Assembly (NCBI RefSeq): GCF_020539505.1
Contig: NZ_JACDXW010000002.1
Location: 496,001-560,000 of the forward strand
Direction: 5' to 3'
Source of the DNA: Mesopusillimonas faecipullorum
Lineage (GTDB): Bacteria; Pseudomonadota; Gammaproteobacteria; Burkholderiales; Burkholderiaceae_B
DNA length: 64,000 bases
Of the stretch, positions 1 through 8,489 are shown piece by piece (the stretch's first letter is position 1; each line of letters starts with the position of its first letter). The translations under genes were made by a program, and so were the position numbers. The notes under the pieces were generated by a model. That model searched no databases and was not told the origin of the DNA. It was given only the letters and a program-made list of their open reading frames with translations.

Positions 1-1123
1 GCCCCATCTCGTGATAGATGGTGTGCGCCACGGGTAACACCAAAGTACGTGTATCACCCAAGTGCGTGGCGAGCACAAACACTTTCAAATGGTTCAAAAA
101 GTCGAAAACATCGATGGAAGGCGCTAACTCTATCGCCACTAACGCACCATGATGATTGCCAAAAAACTGCTGGGAACGCTTATGCTGCGGATGAGTGGGC
201 AATCCTGGATAGTGCACACGTGCCACTTTAGGATGCGAACTGAGTGTGCGCGCCAGCGCCATCGCATTCGTGCAAGAACGCTCCATGCGCAAAGCCAATG
301 TTTCCGCACCGACCGCTATGCGGTGCGCCGCATCGGACGAGAGCGTCCCCCCCATATCACGCAAGCCTTTCTTTTTGATCTGCGTGAGCCCCCAAGAGGT
401 CGGGTTGCCGTTGCGATAGACATCGGCAATATTAGGGTACTGCTGCCAATCGTATAAGCCGGTCTCGGTCACCATCCCACCTAAGGCATGGCCATGTCCG
501 CCTATATACTTTGACAGCGAGTTCATCACCAAAGAAGCGCCCATCTTTTTGCCTTGGCAAAGCCAAGGCGTGGTCAGCGTATTGTCGATGACATAGACTA
601 AGTTTTCTTCGTTACACCAACGGCCAATGTTTTGCATGTCGGCAATTTGCGTACCGGGATTGGCGATGGTTTCCACGAAAACCATGCGTGTGTTGGCTTG
701 CTTGGCCGCCTTCACCTGCTCTACGTCGGTCGCATCGACCAAAGTTACCTCTACCCCTAAGCCTGCCAGTGTCATCAGCAAGCTATTGGTATTACCAAAA
801 ATAAACTGACTGGCAATCAGGTGGTCACCCTGCTTCAACAGCGTGAAAAAAATAGCCGTCAACGCCGCCATACCGGTGGCGAAGCTGACAGAAGCCAGGC
901 CGCCTTCCATAGCAGTCACCTTGGTTTCCAGCGCCGCCGTCGTAGGGGTGCCTTGGCGCGCATAGGTAAAGCCCGACTTGCCTTGAAAAACCGCCGCCAA
1001 CTCTCGCGCGTCATTAAACGCATATTCGGAAGACGGATGCAGGGGTTTATGTATAGCCCCATGCTCTATGCCTGCACGACGATCAGAGTGGACAATAGCG
1101 GTGGTAAAACCTTGGTCTGACAT
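1..1123 (-). CDS. Cystathionine gamma-synthase family PLP enzyme (partial, 3' end outside window)
   Basis: This is the N-terminal part (about 374 codons) of a Cys/Met-metabolism PLP-dependent enzyme, the family of cystathionine gamma-synthase, O-acetylhomoserine sulfhydrylase and methionine gamma-lyase. Translating the minus strand from ATG at 1123 gives the family motifs: YARQGTPTTAALE, SFATGMAA, VIDNTLTTPWLCQ, and the PLP-lysine region NSLSKYIGGHGHALGG, where the Lys after SLS should form the Schiff base. The frame is open to the window edge, so the last few dozen residues are missing. An AGGG stretch a few bases before the ATG can act as ribosome binding site. The substrate cannot be settled from the visible part. 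Same strand as rlmB upstream, 46 nt away. Confidence 0.88.
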   Translation of the reverse strand, partial: MSDQGFTTAIVHSDRRAGIEHGAIHKPLHPSSEYAFNDARELAAVFQGKSGFTYARQGTPTTAALETKVTAMEGGLASVSFATGMAALTAIFFTLLKQGDHLIASQFIFGNTNSLLMTLAGLGVEVTLVDATDVEQVKAAKQANTRMVFVETIANPGTQIADMQNIGRWCNEENLVYVIDNTLTTPWLCQGKKMGASLVMNSLSKYIGGHGHALGGMVTETGLYDWQQYPNIADVYRNGNPTSWGLTQIKKKGLRDMGGTLSSDAAHRIAVGAETLALRMERSCTNAMALARTLSSHPKVARVHYPGLPTHPQHKRSQQFFGNHHGALVAIELAPSIDVFDFLNHLKVFVLATHLGDTRTLVLPVAHTIYHEMG

Positions 1124-1169
1124 GATTAGCCCTGAGAGATGGCTGGAATGTGAAGGAACAAAAGGCGTC

Positions 1170-1919
1170 TTAGGCTGATTGACGTTGACGCACGGTTTCG
1201 TACAGGCAAATGGCACTGGCCACACTGACATTCAGGCTTTCCACAGCCCCTAACATGGGCAAGCGCACAAGCTCATCACAGGTTTCCCGAGTCAGGCGGC
1301 GCATACCTTCGCCCTCGGCCCCCATTACCCAGGCCATGGGGCGACGCGCCTGCACTTGGTATAGGTCTCCGGAAGCCTGATCATCGGTACCCACCACCCA
1401 CACATCGCGTGTTTTCAAGTGGCGCATGGTACGTGCCAGATTGGTGACCATAAGATAAGGAACAGTTTCGGCAGCGCCGCAGGCCACACGCTGCACCGTG
1501 GCATTCAAGCCCACGGCACGATCGCGCGGTGCAATCACGGCATGCACCCCTGCTGCATCCGCAGTACGCAGGCAAGCCCCCAGATTGTGAGGGTCAGTGA
1601 CGCCATCTAACAGCAGCAGAAATGGCGCTGTGCCTTGTGCTTCGAGCGTATCGAGAATTTCGTCAAGATCGTTGGCCAATTCATTAGCTTGCGCCAATGC
1701 CACCACACCTTGGTGACGTGTGCCGCGAGCCAAACCGTCGAGACGTTCGGCAGGCACCGCAGAGCATTTCAGCCCTGCCGCTTCAGCCTGCGACATGAGC
1801 CCCGCCATGCGCTTGTCTTGGCGGCTGGCATCTATATAAATTTGCTGAATGGTACTGGGTGCATGGCGCAGACGCGCGGTGACAGCGTGAAACCCAGCCA
1901 ATATTTGCTGCGAGGACAT
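1170..1919 (-). CDS. rlmB: 23S rRNA (guanosine-2251-2'-O)-methyltransferase RlmB
   Basis: SpoU-family (SPOUT) methyltransferase of 249 residues that methylates the ribose of G2251 in the 23S rRNA P-loop using SAM. The N-terminal substrate-binding domain starts with [10 protein letters not shown]. The C-terminal knotted domain carries the three SpoU motifs: [26 protein letters not shown] and [13 protein letters not shown]. Length and motif order fit full-length RlmB. The ATG at 1919 is preceded by an AAGGTAG-like ribosome binding site. It lies 74 nt downstream of rnr on the same strand, the usual rnr-rlmB order in proteobacteria, so co-transcription is likely. Confidence 0.95.
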   Translation of the reverse strand: MSSQQILAGFHAVTARLRHAPSTIQQIYIDASRQDKRMAGLMSQAEAAGLKCSAVPAERLDGLARGTRHQGVVALAQANELANDLDEILDTLEAQGTAPFLLLLDGVTDPHNLGACLRTADAAGVHAVIAPRDRAVGLNATVQRVACGAAETVPYLMVTNLARTMRHLKTRDVWVVGTDDQASGDLYQVQARRPMAWVMGAEGEGMRRLTRETCDELVRLPMLGAVESLNVSVASAICLYETVRQRQSA

Positions 1920-1993
1920 GAGCTACCTTTTACGTATTCATCTGGGTGGAAATACGCTTCCACCCGCTGCTCGCATTCTACTCCTACAGGCAA

Positions 1994-4477
1994 TCAGCGC
2001 CGCTTACGTACCGCCGGCTTACTGCTTGTACTGGCGGTGGGTTGGCGTGTGCTGCGCTTTTCATCGGCACGGCGTTGTCGGGCGGTTGTCCCTTTCAAGG
2101 CTGCCGGCTTGGTGGAAGCCGCCCTCTTTACTCGACGCGGCGACTCTTCTTCAGCAGAGCTTATGTCTTTTTGCAGTGCCTTGAACGTTGTGCCTTTGAC
2201 CAAACGAAAATCAATACGCCTGGCTTCGAGGTCTACCCTTGCCACCTGCACTTGTACGGCATCGGTAAGGCGATAGCGCATACCGGTACGTTCGCCCCGC
2301 AGCTCGTGCAGCGAATCGTTGTACTGGAAATAATCCGAGCCCAGCTCGGAGACATGGACCATGCCTTCCACGAACAAGGTGTCCAAGGTAATGAACAAGC
2401 CAAAAGCGGCAACACCCGTCACGCGCCCGCTAAAAACTTCGCCTACGTGCTCTTTGACGAACCAGCACTTAAGCCAAGCCTCGACATCACGAGAGGCGTC
2501 ATCCGCACGGCGTTCACGCGCAGACAACACCAAACCCAGTTGCTCCCAGATGCTGCGGTCCCGCTCTTTGGGAGGCAGGCCTTCGAGGGCCTCGGCATCG
2601 GGCACTTGAGGAACATATTGACGCTTATCCAATATGGATTTGATAACGCGGTGCATCAGCAAATCGGGATAGCGACGGATAGGTGAAGTGAAATGGGCAT
2701 ATTGTTCGTATGCCAAGCCAAAGTGACCGGACTCTTCGGGGCTATAGATAGCCTGTTGCATGGACCGCAAACACATGGTTTGCAATACCGCATAATCTGG
2801 CCGATGCCGCGCCTGCTCTAGCAACTGCATGTAGTCTTTGGTACTGGGTTCGTCCCCGCCTTCAAGGTGCAGGCCCAGCGTACGCAGGTATTCACGCAGA
2901 TTACGCAATTTGTCGGGTGTGGGGCCCTCATGCACTCGGTACAAACCGGTGCGCCGATTGCGACGCGTGAAATCGGCTGCGCAGGTATTGGCCGCCAGCA
3001 TGCACTCTTCGATCAGCTTATGCGCATCATTGCGCTCGTAAGGCACAATGCGCTCGATACGCCCCAAGGGGTTGCACACAATGCGCGTTTCAACAGTGTC
3101 AAAATCTATGGCCCCCCGTTTGGCGCGTGAGTCTTGCAGCAGCTGATACAAGGTATACAGATGACTGACGTGCTCGAAGCGTTCGCCCAAAGACTGGGCC
3201 GCAGGCCCAGTAGGCTGTTGAAGCGCAGCCCATATATCGGTGTAAGTGGTGCGCGCATGCGAACGTATCACGGCGGGATAGAACTGGTAGGCCGACACGA
3301 CGCCTGCCTTCGCGCCTTTCTGTGGAATCACCATGTCGCACACCAATGCCAGGCGGTCGACATCGGGGTTCAAGGAACACAAACCATTTGAAAGGCTTTC
3401 CGGCAGCATGGGAATGACGCGGCGCGGAAAATAAACGCTGGTGCCTCGCTCGAAAGCATCGGCATCAAGCCCGCTGCCCGGCGTTACGTAATGGCTGACA
3501 TCAGCAATTGCCACCAGCAAACGCCAACCCGGCCTCTTGCGCTGGCCGGTGCCCAGCTCGACCGGCTCACAATAGACCGCGTCGTCGAAATCCCGAGCGT
3601 CTTCGCCATCTATGGTGATAAAGGGAGCGTCGCGCAGATCCACCCTGCCCTTTAAATCGCCTCGACGGACAGTTTCGGGCAGCTTGGCGGCCTCTTTCCT
3701 GGTCTGATCAGAAAACTCCACAGGCACGTCGAACTTACGGACGGCGATCTCTATCTCCATCCCAGGGTCGTCTATCGCCCCCAGCACTTCGACAACCCGC
3801 CCCAAAGGCTGGGTATGGCGTGTGGGCTGCTGCAAGATTTCAACCACTACGACTTGGCCTGAGTCTGCCCCGCCAGCGTCGCTGGGCGTTACAAGAATGT
3901 CATGCTTGATACGTTGATCTTCTGGCACAACGATGTAAGCGCCGCTTTCACGCAAGAAACGCCCCACCAGTTTGTTAGTGCGACGCTCTAGGACCTCGAC
4001 AATAGCGGCTTCAGGTTTGCCACGGTATTCACCGTCTTGACGCACAAGCACGCGATCGCCGTGCAGTACTTTAAGCATTTCGCGTGGTGACAGAAAAAGG
4101 TCAGGCCCGCGATCGTCGCGCAAAAGAAAACCAAACCCGTCGCGATGCCCTTGCACTCTGCCCGCTATGAAATTGCTTTTTGCAACGGCTTGCACCTTAC
4201 CTCGTGCGTCTTGTGTGAGTTGTCCGTCTCGCTCCATGGCGCCTAAACGGCGCGACAGGCCAACAGAAAATGGATATTTAGCCCCAAGCGCTTTCGCAAG
4301 CGCGCGCGGCGTCAGGGCGTCGGCTGCGTCACGCAGCACTTGCATGATGGCCTCGCGAGAGGGGACGTCGGGATCGAAGTCCGGTGGTAGGACCGGCTCG
4401 TCGTAGGGGCTGGACCCGGCGGATGGTTTATTGTTCTGAGTGTTGCTTTTTGATGACTTTGCCAAGGAATTTTCCAA
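1994..4477 (-). CDS. rnr: Ribonuclease R
   Basis: RNase II/R-family 3'-5' exoribonuclease of about 827 residues that degrades structured RNA. Order: N-terminal winged-helix region (SREAIMQVL), cold-shock/OB domains, the RNB catalytic domain with the acidic site ITIDGEDARDFDDAVYC, an S1 domain near the C-terminus (GEVFSGRVTGVAAFGLFITL), and a Lys/Arg-rich tail typical of RNase R rather than RNase II. The start is uncertain: no ATG lies near the expected N-terminus. The frame begins at TTG 4477, and a second TTG at 4465 has a better placed GGA upstream, so translation may begin there and may be weak. Followed by rlmB. Confidence 0.95.
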   Translation of the reverse strand: MENSLAKSSKSNTQNNKPSAGSSPYDEPVLPPDFDPDVPSREAIMQVLRDAADALTPRALAKALGAKYPFSVGLSRRLGAMERDGQLTQDARGKVQAVAKSNFIAGRVQGHRDGFGFLLRDDRGPDLFLSPREMLKVLHGDRVLVRQDGEYRGKPEAAIVEVLERRTNKLVGRFLRESGAYIVVPEDQRIKHDILVTPSDAGGADSGQVVVVEILQQPTRHTQPLGRVVEVLGAIDDPGMEIEIAVRKFDVPVEFSDQTRKEAAKLPETVRRGDLKGRVDLRDAPFITIDGEDARDFDDAVYCEPVELGTGQRKRPGWRLLVAIADVSHYVTPGSGLDADAFERGTSVYFPRRVIPMLPESLSNGLCSLNPDVDRLALVCDMVIPQKGAKAGVVSAYQFYPAVIRSHARTTYTDIWAALQQPTGPAAQSLGERFEHVSHLYTLYQLLQDSRAKRGAIDFDTVETRIVCNPLGRIERIVPYERNDAHKLIEECMLAANTCAADFTRRNRRTGLYRVHEGPTPDKLRNLREYLRTLGLHLEGGDEPSTKDYMQLLEQARHRPDYAVLQTMCLRSMQQAIYSPEESGHFGLAYEQYAHFTSPIRRYPDLLMHRVIKSILDKRQYVPQVPDAEALEGLPPKERDRSIWEQLGLVLSARERRADDASRDVEAWLKCWFVKEHVGEVFSGRVTGVAAFGLFITLDTLFVEGMVHVSELGSDYFQYNDSLHELRGERTGMRYRLTDAVQVQVARVDLEARRIDFRLVKGTTFKALQKDISSAEEESPRRVKRAASTKPAALKGTTARQRRADEKRSTRQPTASTSSKPAVRKRR

Positions 4478-4694
4478 GTTGAAAAAAGTGCGCTATAATC
4501 TTTTTCTCGCTGCACGAAGCAAGACAAATAGTCAAGCTAAGCCGCTTAACTAAATCAAGCTAAACAATAAGGCTTTAGGCCTTAAAGTTTCAGGGCTTAG
4601 TTTAACGGTTTATCGGCACAGAGTTAAAGCAATATGCAAAAGCGCAAGCTTACAGCAAACTTTGCGACAACCCTGTTAAAGATTTGAGCAGCAC

Positions 4695-4723
4695 TTGCAG
4701 AAAAATTTTTTGCACTATAAAAT
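4695..4723 (+). promoter_or_regulatory. Sigma-70-type promoter of tRNA-Leu
   Basis: TTGCAG (4695-4700), 17 nt, then TAAAAT (4718-4723); an alternative -10 TATAAA overlaps it. The expected start near 4730 lies about 12 nt before the mature tRNA 5' end. The spacer is an A5T6 tract. Confidence 0.6.
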
Positions 4724-4741
4724 AGCGCACTTTCTGTAAAT

Positions 4742-4826
4742 GCCCAGGTGGCGGAATTGGTAGACGCGCATGGTTCAGGTCCATGTGCCGCAAGGTGTGG
4801 AGGTTCGAGTCCTCTCCTGGGCACCA
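4742..4826 (+). tRNA. tRNA-Leu (anticodon CAG)
   Basis: An 85-nt class II tRNA. The acceptor strand GCCCAGG pairs with CCTGGGC, followed by A and an encoded CCA (4824-4826). The D arm reads GGCGGAATTGGTAGACGC and the T arm GAGGTTCGAGTCCTC. The anticodon loop TTCAGGT is closed by CATGG/CCATG, placing anticodon CAG at 4776-4778, which reads CUG leucine codons. A short variable arm with GCCGCAAGGTGT fits tRNA-Leu. It has its own promoter upstream and a terminator 15 nt downstream. Confidence 0.97.
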
Positions 4827-4840
4827 CCGCTAAACAGAGA

Positions 4841-4875
4841 ACCCAGCTAAGCTTAATGGTTTAGCTGGGTTTTTT
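4841..4875 (+). terminator. Rho-independent terminator after tRNA-Leu
   Basis: The 10-bp stem ACCCAGCTAA / TTAGCTGGGT (4841-4850 and 4861-4870) with a 10-nt loop is followed by a T run, so the tRNA is probably a single-gene unit. Confidence 0.85.
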
Positions 4876-5029
4876 GTCGTGCCGGACTCTGCTTGAACGT
4901 CCGAGTGCAAGGCTAAGCAAACGCTCGGTGCCTCAGCCCTTCGGAGTATCGGCAGCCGATCTGTCTTGATCACCATGTCCACAATAGGCAAAATGAATGC
5001 CTACGAAAGCTAAAACATGAAAACCTGCT

Positions 5030-5368
5030 CTACATTGCCAGTTTTGCAGAAATGAGCCGGTTCATGCTAATCCCTTTCTCCGCAGCTTCGATAGCCAATT
5101 TCTGATGTACTAGCGGCGTCACACGTGCAGCAATTTTGCCGCTGAACTTCTTGCTAGACATAGGTTGCGGCACTGGTTCGCCAGACGCAGTCAGTTCGGC
5201 GATTACGTTTTTCACCACATCCATAATCCCTTCCAGGGCTTTTGTTGGGTCAGCGTCAAGCCAGGATAGCGAAGGAAATTCAGCGCACAGGCCGACATGC
5301 TCACCATCGTCATCTGACCAGATTACCCTGTAGGTATAGTTTCGTGCATGTTCCATTTTTGACCTCAT
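5030..5368 (-). CDS. hicB: HicB-family antitoxin
   Basis: A 112-residue HicB-type antitoxin. The N-terminal half has the HicB beta-sheet fold (YTYRVIWSDDDGEHVGLCAEFPSL, residues about 11-35, split here only for description), followed by a helix with ALEGIMDVVKNVI. The C-terminal half (SGKIAARVTPLVHQKLAIEA, then EKGISMNRLISAKLA) matches the ribbon-helix-helix DNA-binding tail of HicB antitoxins, which neutralise HicA and repress their own operon. The gene starts inside the stop codon of hicA (ATGA overlap at 5365-5368), so toxin-first translational coupling is expected. ATG 5368 is chosen for this overlap; ATG five codons later is possible. Located about 200 nt from tRNA-Leu. Confidence 0.85.
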   Translation of the reverse strand: MRSKMEHARNYTYRVIWSDDDGEHVGLCAEFPSLSWLDADPTKALEGIMDVVKNVIAELTASGEPVPQPMSSKKFSGKIAARVTPLVHQKLAIEAAEKGISMNRLISAKLAM

Positions 5369-5559
5369 AGCGCATTCAATTTGTCAATCGCAGCAATAAC
5401 TTGCCTAACTTGATAGGCTTTAGCCTTATTACCCGACTTTTGCAGATTAATTCGAGGATCGCCCGCCCAGGGCATTTTAAAAACTGTGTGGCTACCACCT
5501 GTGGTTCGTGGTGGTCCAAATAGGTGGGTACAAACCTTGAGCAGATCAGCAAACCCCAC
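5365..5559 (-). CDS. hicA: HicA-family toxin, 5' end probably damaged
   Basis: HicA toxins are small double-stranded-RNA-binding-fold mRNA interferases with a catalytic His. The visible frame has GGSHTVFKMPW (His in the GSH motif), DPRINLQ and KAYQVRQVIAAIDKL, all characteristic of the family. The only usable start in frame is GTG at 5559, giving 64 residues and cutting into the conserved N-terminal motif NPHNVGFADL. That motif continues upstream in frame only as QNPHN before a TAA. The missing residues could be supplied by the neighbouring +1 frame (LELKIN, from GTG 5594), which suggests a one-base frameshift near 5565-5572. Activity is therefore doubtful. Confidence 0.7.
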   Translation of the reverse strand: MGFADLLKVCTHLFGPPRTTGGSHTVFKMPWAGDPRINLQKSGNKAKAYQVRQVIAAIDKLNAL

Positions 5560-5632
5560 ATTGTGGGGATTCTGTTAATTTTAAGTTCTAGCACAACAAG
5601 CCCCAGCGGATAAGGCTTGCCTAATTTGAACG

Positions 5633-6769
5633 CTATCTTTGCCTCGCAGCCGATCGCAAGGTAATTCTAGATATCTCTGAAGGTTTGCCCAAACGTATCG
5701 GAAATCCAGGCCATAAACCGCTGCCATTACTGACATACAGCGCCATTCCCTCTACGTCATAGCGCCCAGACACAAAACCCTCATTCGCCCACTGAGTAAG
5801 CCAGTGCAATACCAGTATCTGGCCGCCGTGCGTGTGTCCAGACAACTGCAGATCGGCTCCAGCACCGGCATTCTTGAGAGCCCCGCCCGGACGATGGCTG
5901 AGCAGGATAACGGCGGAGTCCGCAGGCACACCTGCCAGCGCCGCGACGATGTCAGGCATGGGTTGACTTAAAGGCGCAGCGGCTGGGTCAGTGACCCCGG
6001 CCAAGGTGAACTCAGCATCGTTGTGCCGGATAGTTACGTGCTCGTTACTGAGTATGCGGATACCCAAACGCTTGAAGTGATCCAGCCATTGCTGGTGTTC
6101 TGCGTAGTACTCATGGTTGCCTACCACCGCGTAAACAGGATGGCGCGCCGCCAGGGACTTCAGCGGTTCTACATCATTCGTACGCGCTGCCACAGTTCCA
6201 TCAAGCAAATCACCAGTAATCACTATCATGTCAGCGTCGAGCGCATTCGTCCGCTCGACAACGGCTTGCATCCATGTGCGCGGCAACAGGCGGCTTGCAT
6301 GTAAATCGGTAAGCTGAATAAGCTGAAACCCGTCCAGCTCGGCGGGTAGATGCGCCACTTCAATCTCGATGTCTCGCACTTCGGGGACCTTCACCGCCTG
6401 CCATACCCCAAGAGCTGCCAAGAGCATGGCACACAAACCCATGCCGGCTCGAGGACCGGGAGCCCCAAGCACGCACCGCCCTACTCGCTTGGAGCAAAGC
6501 ACGGCCAGCAGGCCGCATAGATCGAGGAAGAAAACAAAAGCTGCGGTCAGCAGCACAGCACTATAGGCCCAGCCAAGCAGCATCAACCCAACTGCCGGAA
6601 TTTCTGGCGACGCCATCGAGCCAAAAAAATTGCGCGTCACCAAATGGTGCTGTGAAATCAACACCAGAACAACAGCCACGCCCCATTTCGTTCCGCTACG
6701 CCAACGTTGCAAAAAGACGACTCGCCACGCGACGTAGAGCGCCAGCAGGCTGCTCACAACATGAAACAC
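5633..6769 (-). CDS. Membrane-anchored metallophosphoesterase
   Basis: A 378-residue calcineurin-like phosphoesterase. The N-terminal about 140 residues form four or so hydrophobic segments. The catalytic domain follows with the full metal-binding set: LTDLHASR (D, H), VITGDLLDG (D), VVGNHEYYA (N, H), LLSHRPGG (H) and LSGHTHGGQ (H, H). This architecture matches the YkuE/YaeI-like family, whose members act on phosphoesters at the membrane (UDP-diacylglucosamine hydrolase-like folds), but the substrate is unknown. The start is GTG 6769, as no ATG is in frame before the first membrane segment. Same strand as hicA downstream and the GlcG-like gene upstream, with 87 nt between the last two. Confidence 0.85.
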   Translation of the reverse strand: MFHVVSSLLALYVAWRVVFLQRWRSGTKWGVAVVLVLISQHHLVTRNFFGSMASPEIPAVGLMLLGWAYSAVLLTAAFVFFLDLCGLLAVLCSKRVGRCVLGAPGPRAGMGLCAMLLAALGVWQAVKVPEVRDIEIEVAHLPAELDGFQLIQLTDLHASRLLPRTWMQAVVERTNALDADMIVITGDLLDGTVAARTNDVEPLKSLAARHPVYAVVGNHEYYAEHQQWLDHFKRLGIRILSNEHVTIRHNDAEFTLAGVTDPAAAPLSQPMPDIVAALAGVPADSAVILLSHRPGGALKNAGAGADLQLSGHTHGGQILVLHWLTQWANEGFVSGRYDVEGMALYVSNGSGLWPGFPIRLGKPSEISRITLRSAARQR

Positions 6770-6856
6770 AATACGCTCATTAAACCAACAGAACAGAACT
6801 TCGGCGGTAAGCGCCTGAAGGAAATCAGGCTCCTACCGGAGAAACTTGAAACCCCT

Positions 6857-7345
6857 TTATTCGGTAGCCGCGCCGATTGCCTTCAGGCCGGCTACAGCGC
6901 ATTTGGCGTCGATATCGCCGCTGGGGGCCCCACCAACGCCAATGCCGCCAACCAGCGCCTTACCTACCCTGATTGGCAGGCCGCCCCCTTGAATCACCAT
7001 GCGGTTATCCATATAACGCAGGCCGTCATTCTCGGGCTTGGAAGCAATAAAAGCGGAAAGGCCGGCTGTGTCCCGACCCATGGCTGCAGAAGTATAAGCC
7101 TTACCCGTCGCGCTGGCTCCGGTATGGGCCCCCGAGTTGTCGGCCTTCAGGAGTACTTTGGTTGCTCCGTCGCGCGCCACAATCGCAACACTGACGTTGT
7201 ATCCTTCGGCAACGCAGGCTTTCAACGCTGCGTCTGCGGCCTTGGTAGCCAATTCTAGCGGCAAATAAGGTGTTGTGGGGAGCTCTTGCGCCGTAACAGA
7301 CAAGGGAGCGAGGAGCGCGGAAGCAATAAATATTTTACGAATCAT
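6857..7345 (-). CDS. GlcG/HbpS-family heme-binding-like secreted protein
   Basis: A 162-residue member of the GlcG/HbpS family (DUF336). It has a Sec signal peptide MIRKIFIASALLAPLSVTA with likely cleavage after Ala19, so it should be periplasmic. The mature domain has the family features ALKACVAEGYNVSVAIVARD, TGKAYTSAAMGRDTAG and the glycine-rich loop ALVGGIGVGGAPSGDID. Relatives have been linked to heme binding or are encoded beside glycolate and dehydrogenase genes. No such partner is adjacent, so the role is open. ATG 7345 has a strong ribosome binding site (AAAGGA). Its upstream region is the AT-rich spacer. Confidence 0.85.
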   Translation of the reverse strand: MIRKIFIASALLAPLSVTAQELPTTPYLPLELATKAADAALKACVAEGYNVSVAIVARDGATKVLLKADNSGAHTGASATGKAYTSAAMGRDTAGLSAFIASKPENDGLRYMDNRMVIQGGGLPIRVGKALVGGIGVGGAPSGDIDAKCAVAGLKAIGAATE

Positions 7346-7784
7346 CTCAGGTTCCTTTGTTATAAAACAATACCCAATAAAACAATGTTCTTGGGTCGAA
7401 TATGCCGATTTAATTTAATTGACAAAAACCAAGAAACGCACTAGAAAAAATTTGAATTAATACCAGTAATCAATTGGTAAAGATCATGGCCTAGCAAGTG
7501 CCATTTTTACAAAATTCCCCGCTTCTTCACCATCGTACTTTTTCTAATATTGGTTACTCGATAAACACCGGTTATCACAAGAAGAAAAACACCATAACAT
7601 GCAGCTATTCCGCACATACCCAACAGAAACATTTTTTAAATAAACAATCTAAAAGTAACTTTTGCCTGGGCCTACTAATTTAATAGCAAACTTTGACCTT
7701 CTTCTGCTAAAGGGTAATTATGCTCTCTCGTATAGTCTCTAGTCGCATTTCATTTGCTGGTGCAGTCGTTTTATTATTCTTGTA
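7346..7784. other. AT-rich intergenic spacer without a supported gene
   Basis: About 440 bases clearly richer in A and T than the flanking genes. It contains homopolymer runs and short inverted elements but no reading frame with family features. The 61-codon frame at 7498 is low-complexity and has no ribosome binding site. Promoters for the GlcG-like gene (leftward) probably lie near its left end. The composition suggests acquired or decaying DNA. Confidence 0.6.
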
Positions 7785-7910
7785 GAGTTGCTGATCAAAG
7801 GAGGCGCAGACGTGAATCTGGATAGCAAGGGCGTAACACCGCTGCAGCATGCCCAACGCGCAGGCTATCGCGATATCGAAGCGCTGTTGCAGGCCGCCGG
7901 TGGCCGTTAA
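7785..7910 (+). pseudogene. Ankyrin-repeat protein remnant (C-terminal fragment)
   Basis: The frame ending at TAA 7908-7910 encodes ELLIKGGADVNLDSKGVT followed by PLQHAQRAGYRDIEALLQAA. This is one full ankyrin repeat (GADVN..D..G.TPL..A...G) and a C-terminal cap. The frame is closed by TAG at 7740-7742, and the about 14 codons before ELLIKGG show no ankyrin pattern and no start signal, so the rest of the gene is missing. It ends 12 nt before the deaminase start, so the deaminase may once have been second in an operon with an ankyrin protein. Confidence 0.6.
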
Positions 7911-7922
7911 AAAGGAGACATT

Positions 7923-8405
7923 ATGATCGTTGCAAACAAAGACGAGGCCAACCATTTTTTAGCGACTGCAATCAAGCTGGCCCATGAGAATGTCCTGTCA
8001 GGCGGTCGGCCTTTTGGTGCCGTCATTGTCAACGAAGGAAAAGTCATTGCCACTGGCGTCAATGAGATCCACCGGACTCATGACCTTACTGCTCATGCCG
8101 AACTCTTAGCCATTCGCACCGCTTGTGCATCGCATGGGCCAGGCTCTTTGAAAAACAGCACAGTCTACGCCAGTGGCCATCCTTGCCCCATGTGCATGGC
8201 GGCAATGCGCATGGCAGGTGTTCAGCAAATTTTCTACGCCTATTCCAACGAAGACGGAGCCCCTTACCATTTATCTACGGCTGATATTTATGCTGACCTG
8301 AGACGCCCTTTTTCTGAGCAATCCATGTCCATTACTCACCTTCCCCAAAAGGACGAGTCTGCTCCCAGCCTTTATGAGCAGTGGGCCCAAGCGCAAAAAG
8401 CTTAA
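7923..8405 (+). CDS. Nucleoside/guanine deaminase (CDA fold)
   Basis: A 160-residue zinc-dependent deaminase of the cytidine/deoxycytidylate deaminase superfamily. It has His58-Ala59-Glu60 (TAHAELLAIR) and Pro87-Cys88-Pro-Met-Cys91 (HPCPMCMAAM), which supply the zinc ligands and the proton-shuttling Glu. RPFGAVIV near residue 30 and the overall length match small guanine deaminases of the Bacillus GuaD type, although tRNA-type and other purine deaminases share these motifs. ATG 7923 follows AAAGGAG at 7911-7917. The downstream outer-membrane protein and the convergent uracil/xanthine permease suggest a nucleobase salvage theme, which is inference. Confidence 0.88.
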   Translation: MIVANKDEANHFLATAIKLAHENVLSGGRPFGAVIVNEGKVIATGVNEIHRTHDLTAHAELLAIRTACASHGPGSLKNSTVYASGHPCPMCMAAMRMAGVQQIFYAYSNEDGAPYHLSTADIYADLRRPFSEQSMSITHLPQKDESAPSLYEQWAQAQKA

Positions 8406-8489
8406 TATTTACGTTCTTTTAAATTTGCTGCTCACCAGACGATTTTTCGGTGATAGATGCGAACTCGCCATCCATTTCAGCCAAATAAA

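Noticed and set aside
4471-4499. Plus-strand TATAAT at 4494 with a TTTCCA 17 nt upstream, as a promoter for a leader RNA before tRNA-Leu
   Set aside because: The -35 is poor, the element sits at the rnr start, and the tRNA has a better promoter at 4695-4723; no RNA structure in 4510-4690 convinces.
7498-7683. 61-codon frame in the AT-rich spacer
   Set aside because: No ribosome binding site, low-complexity product, no recognisable motif.
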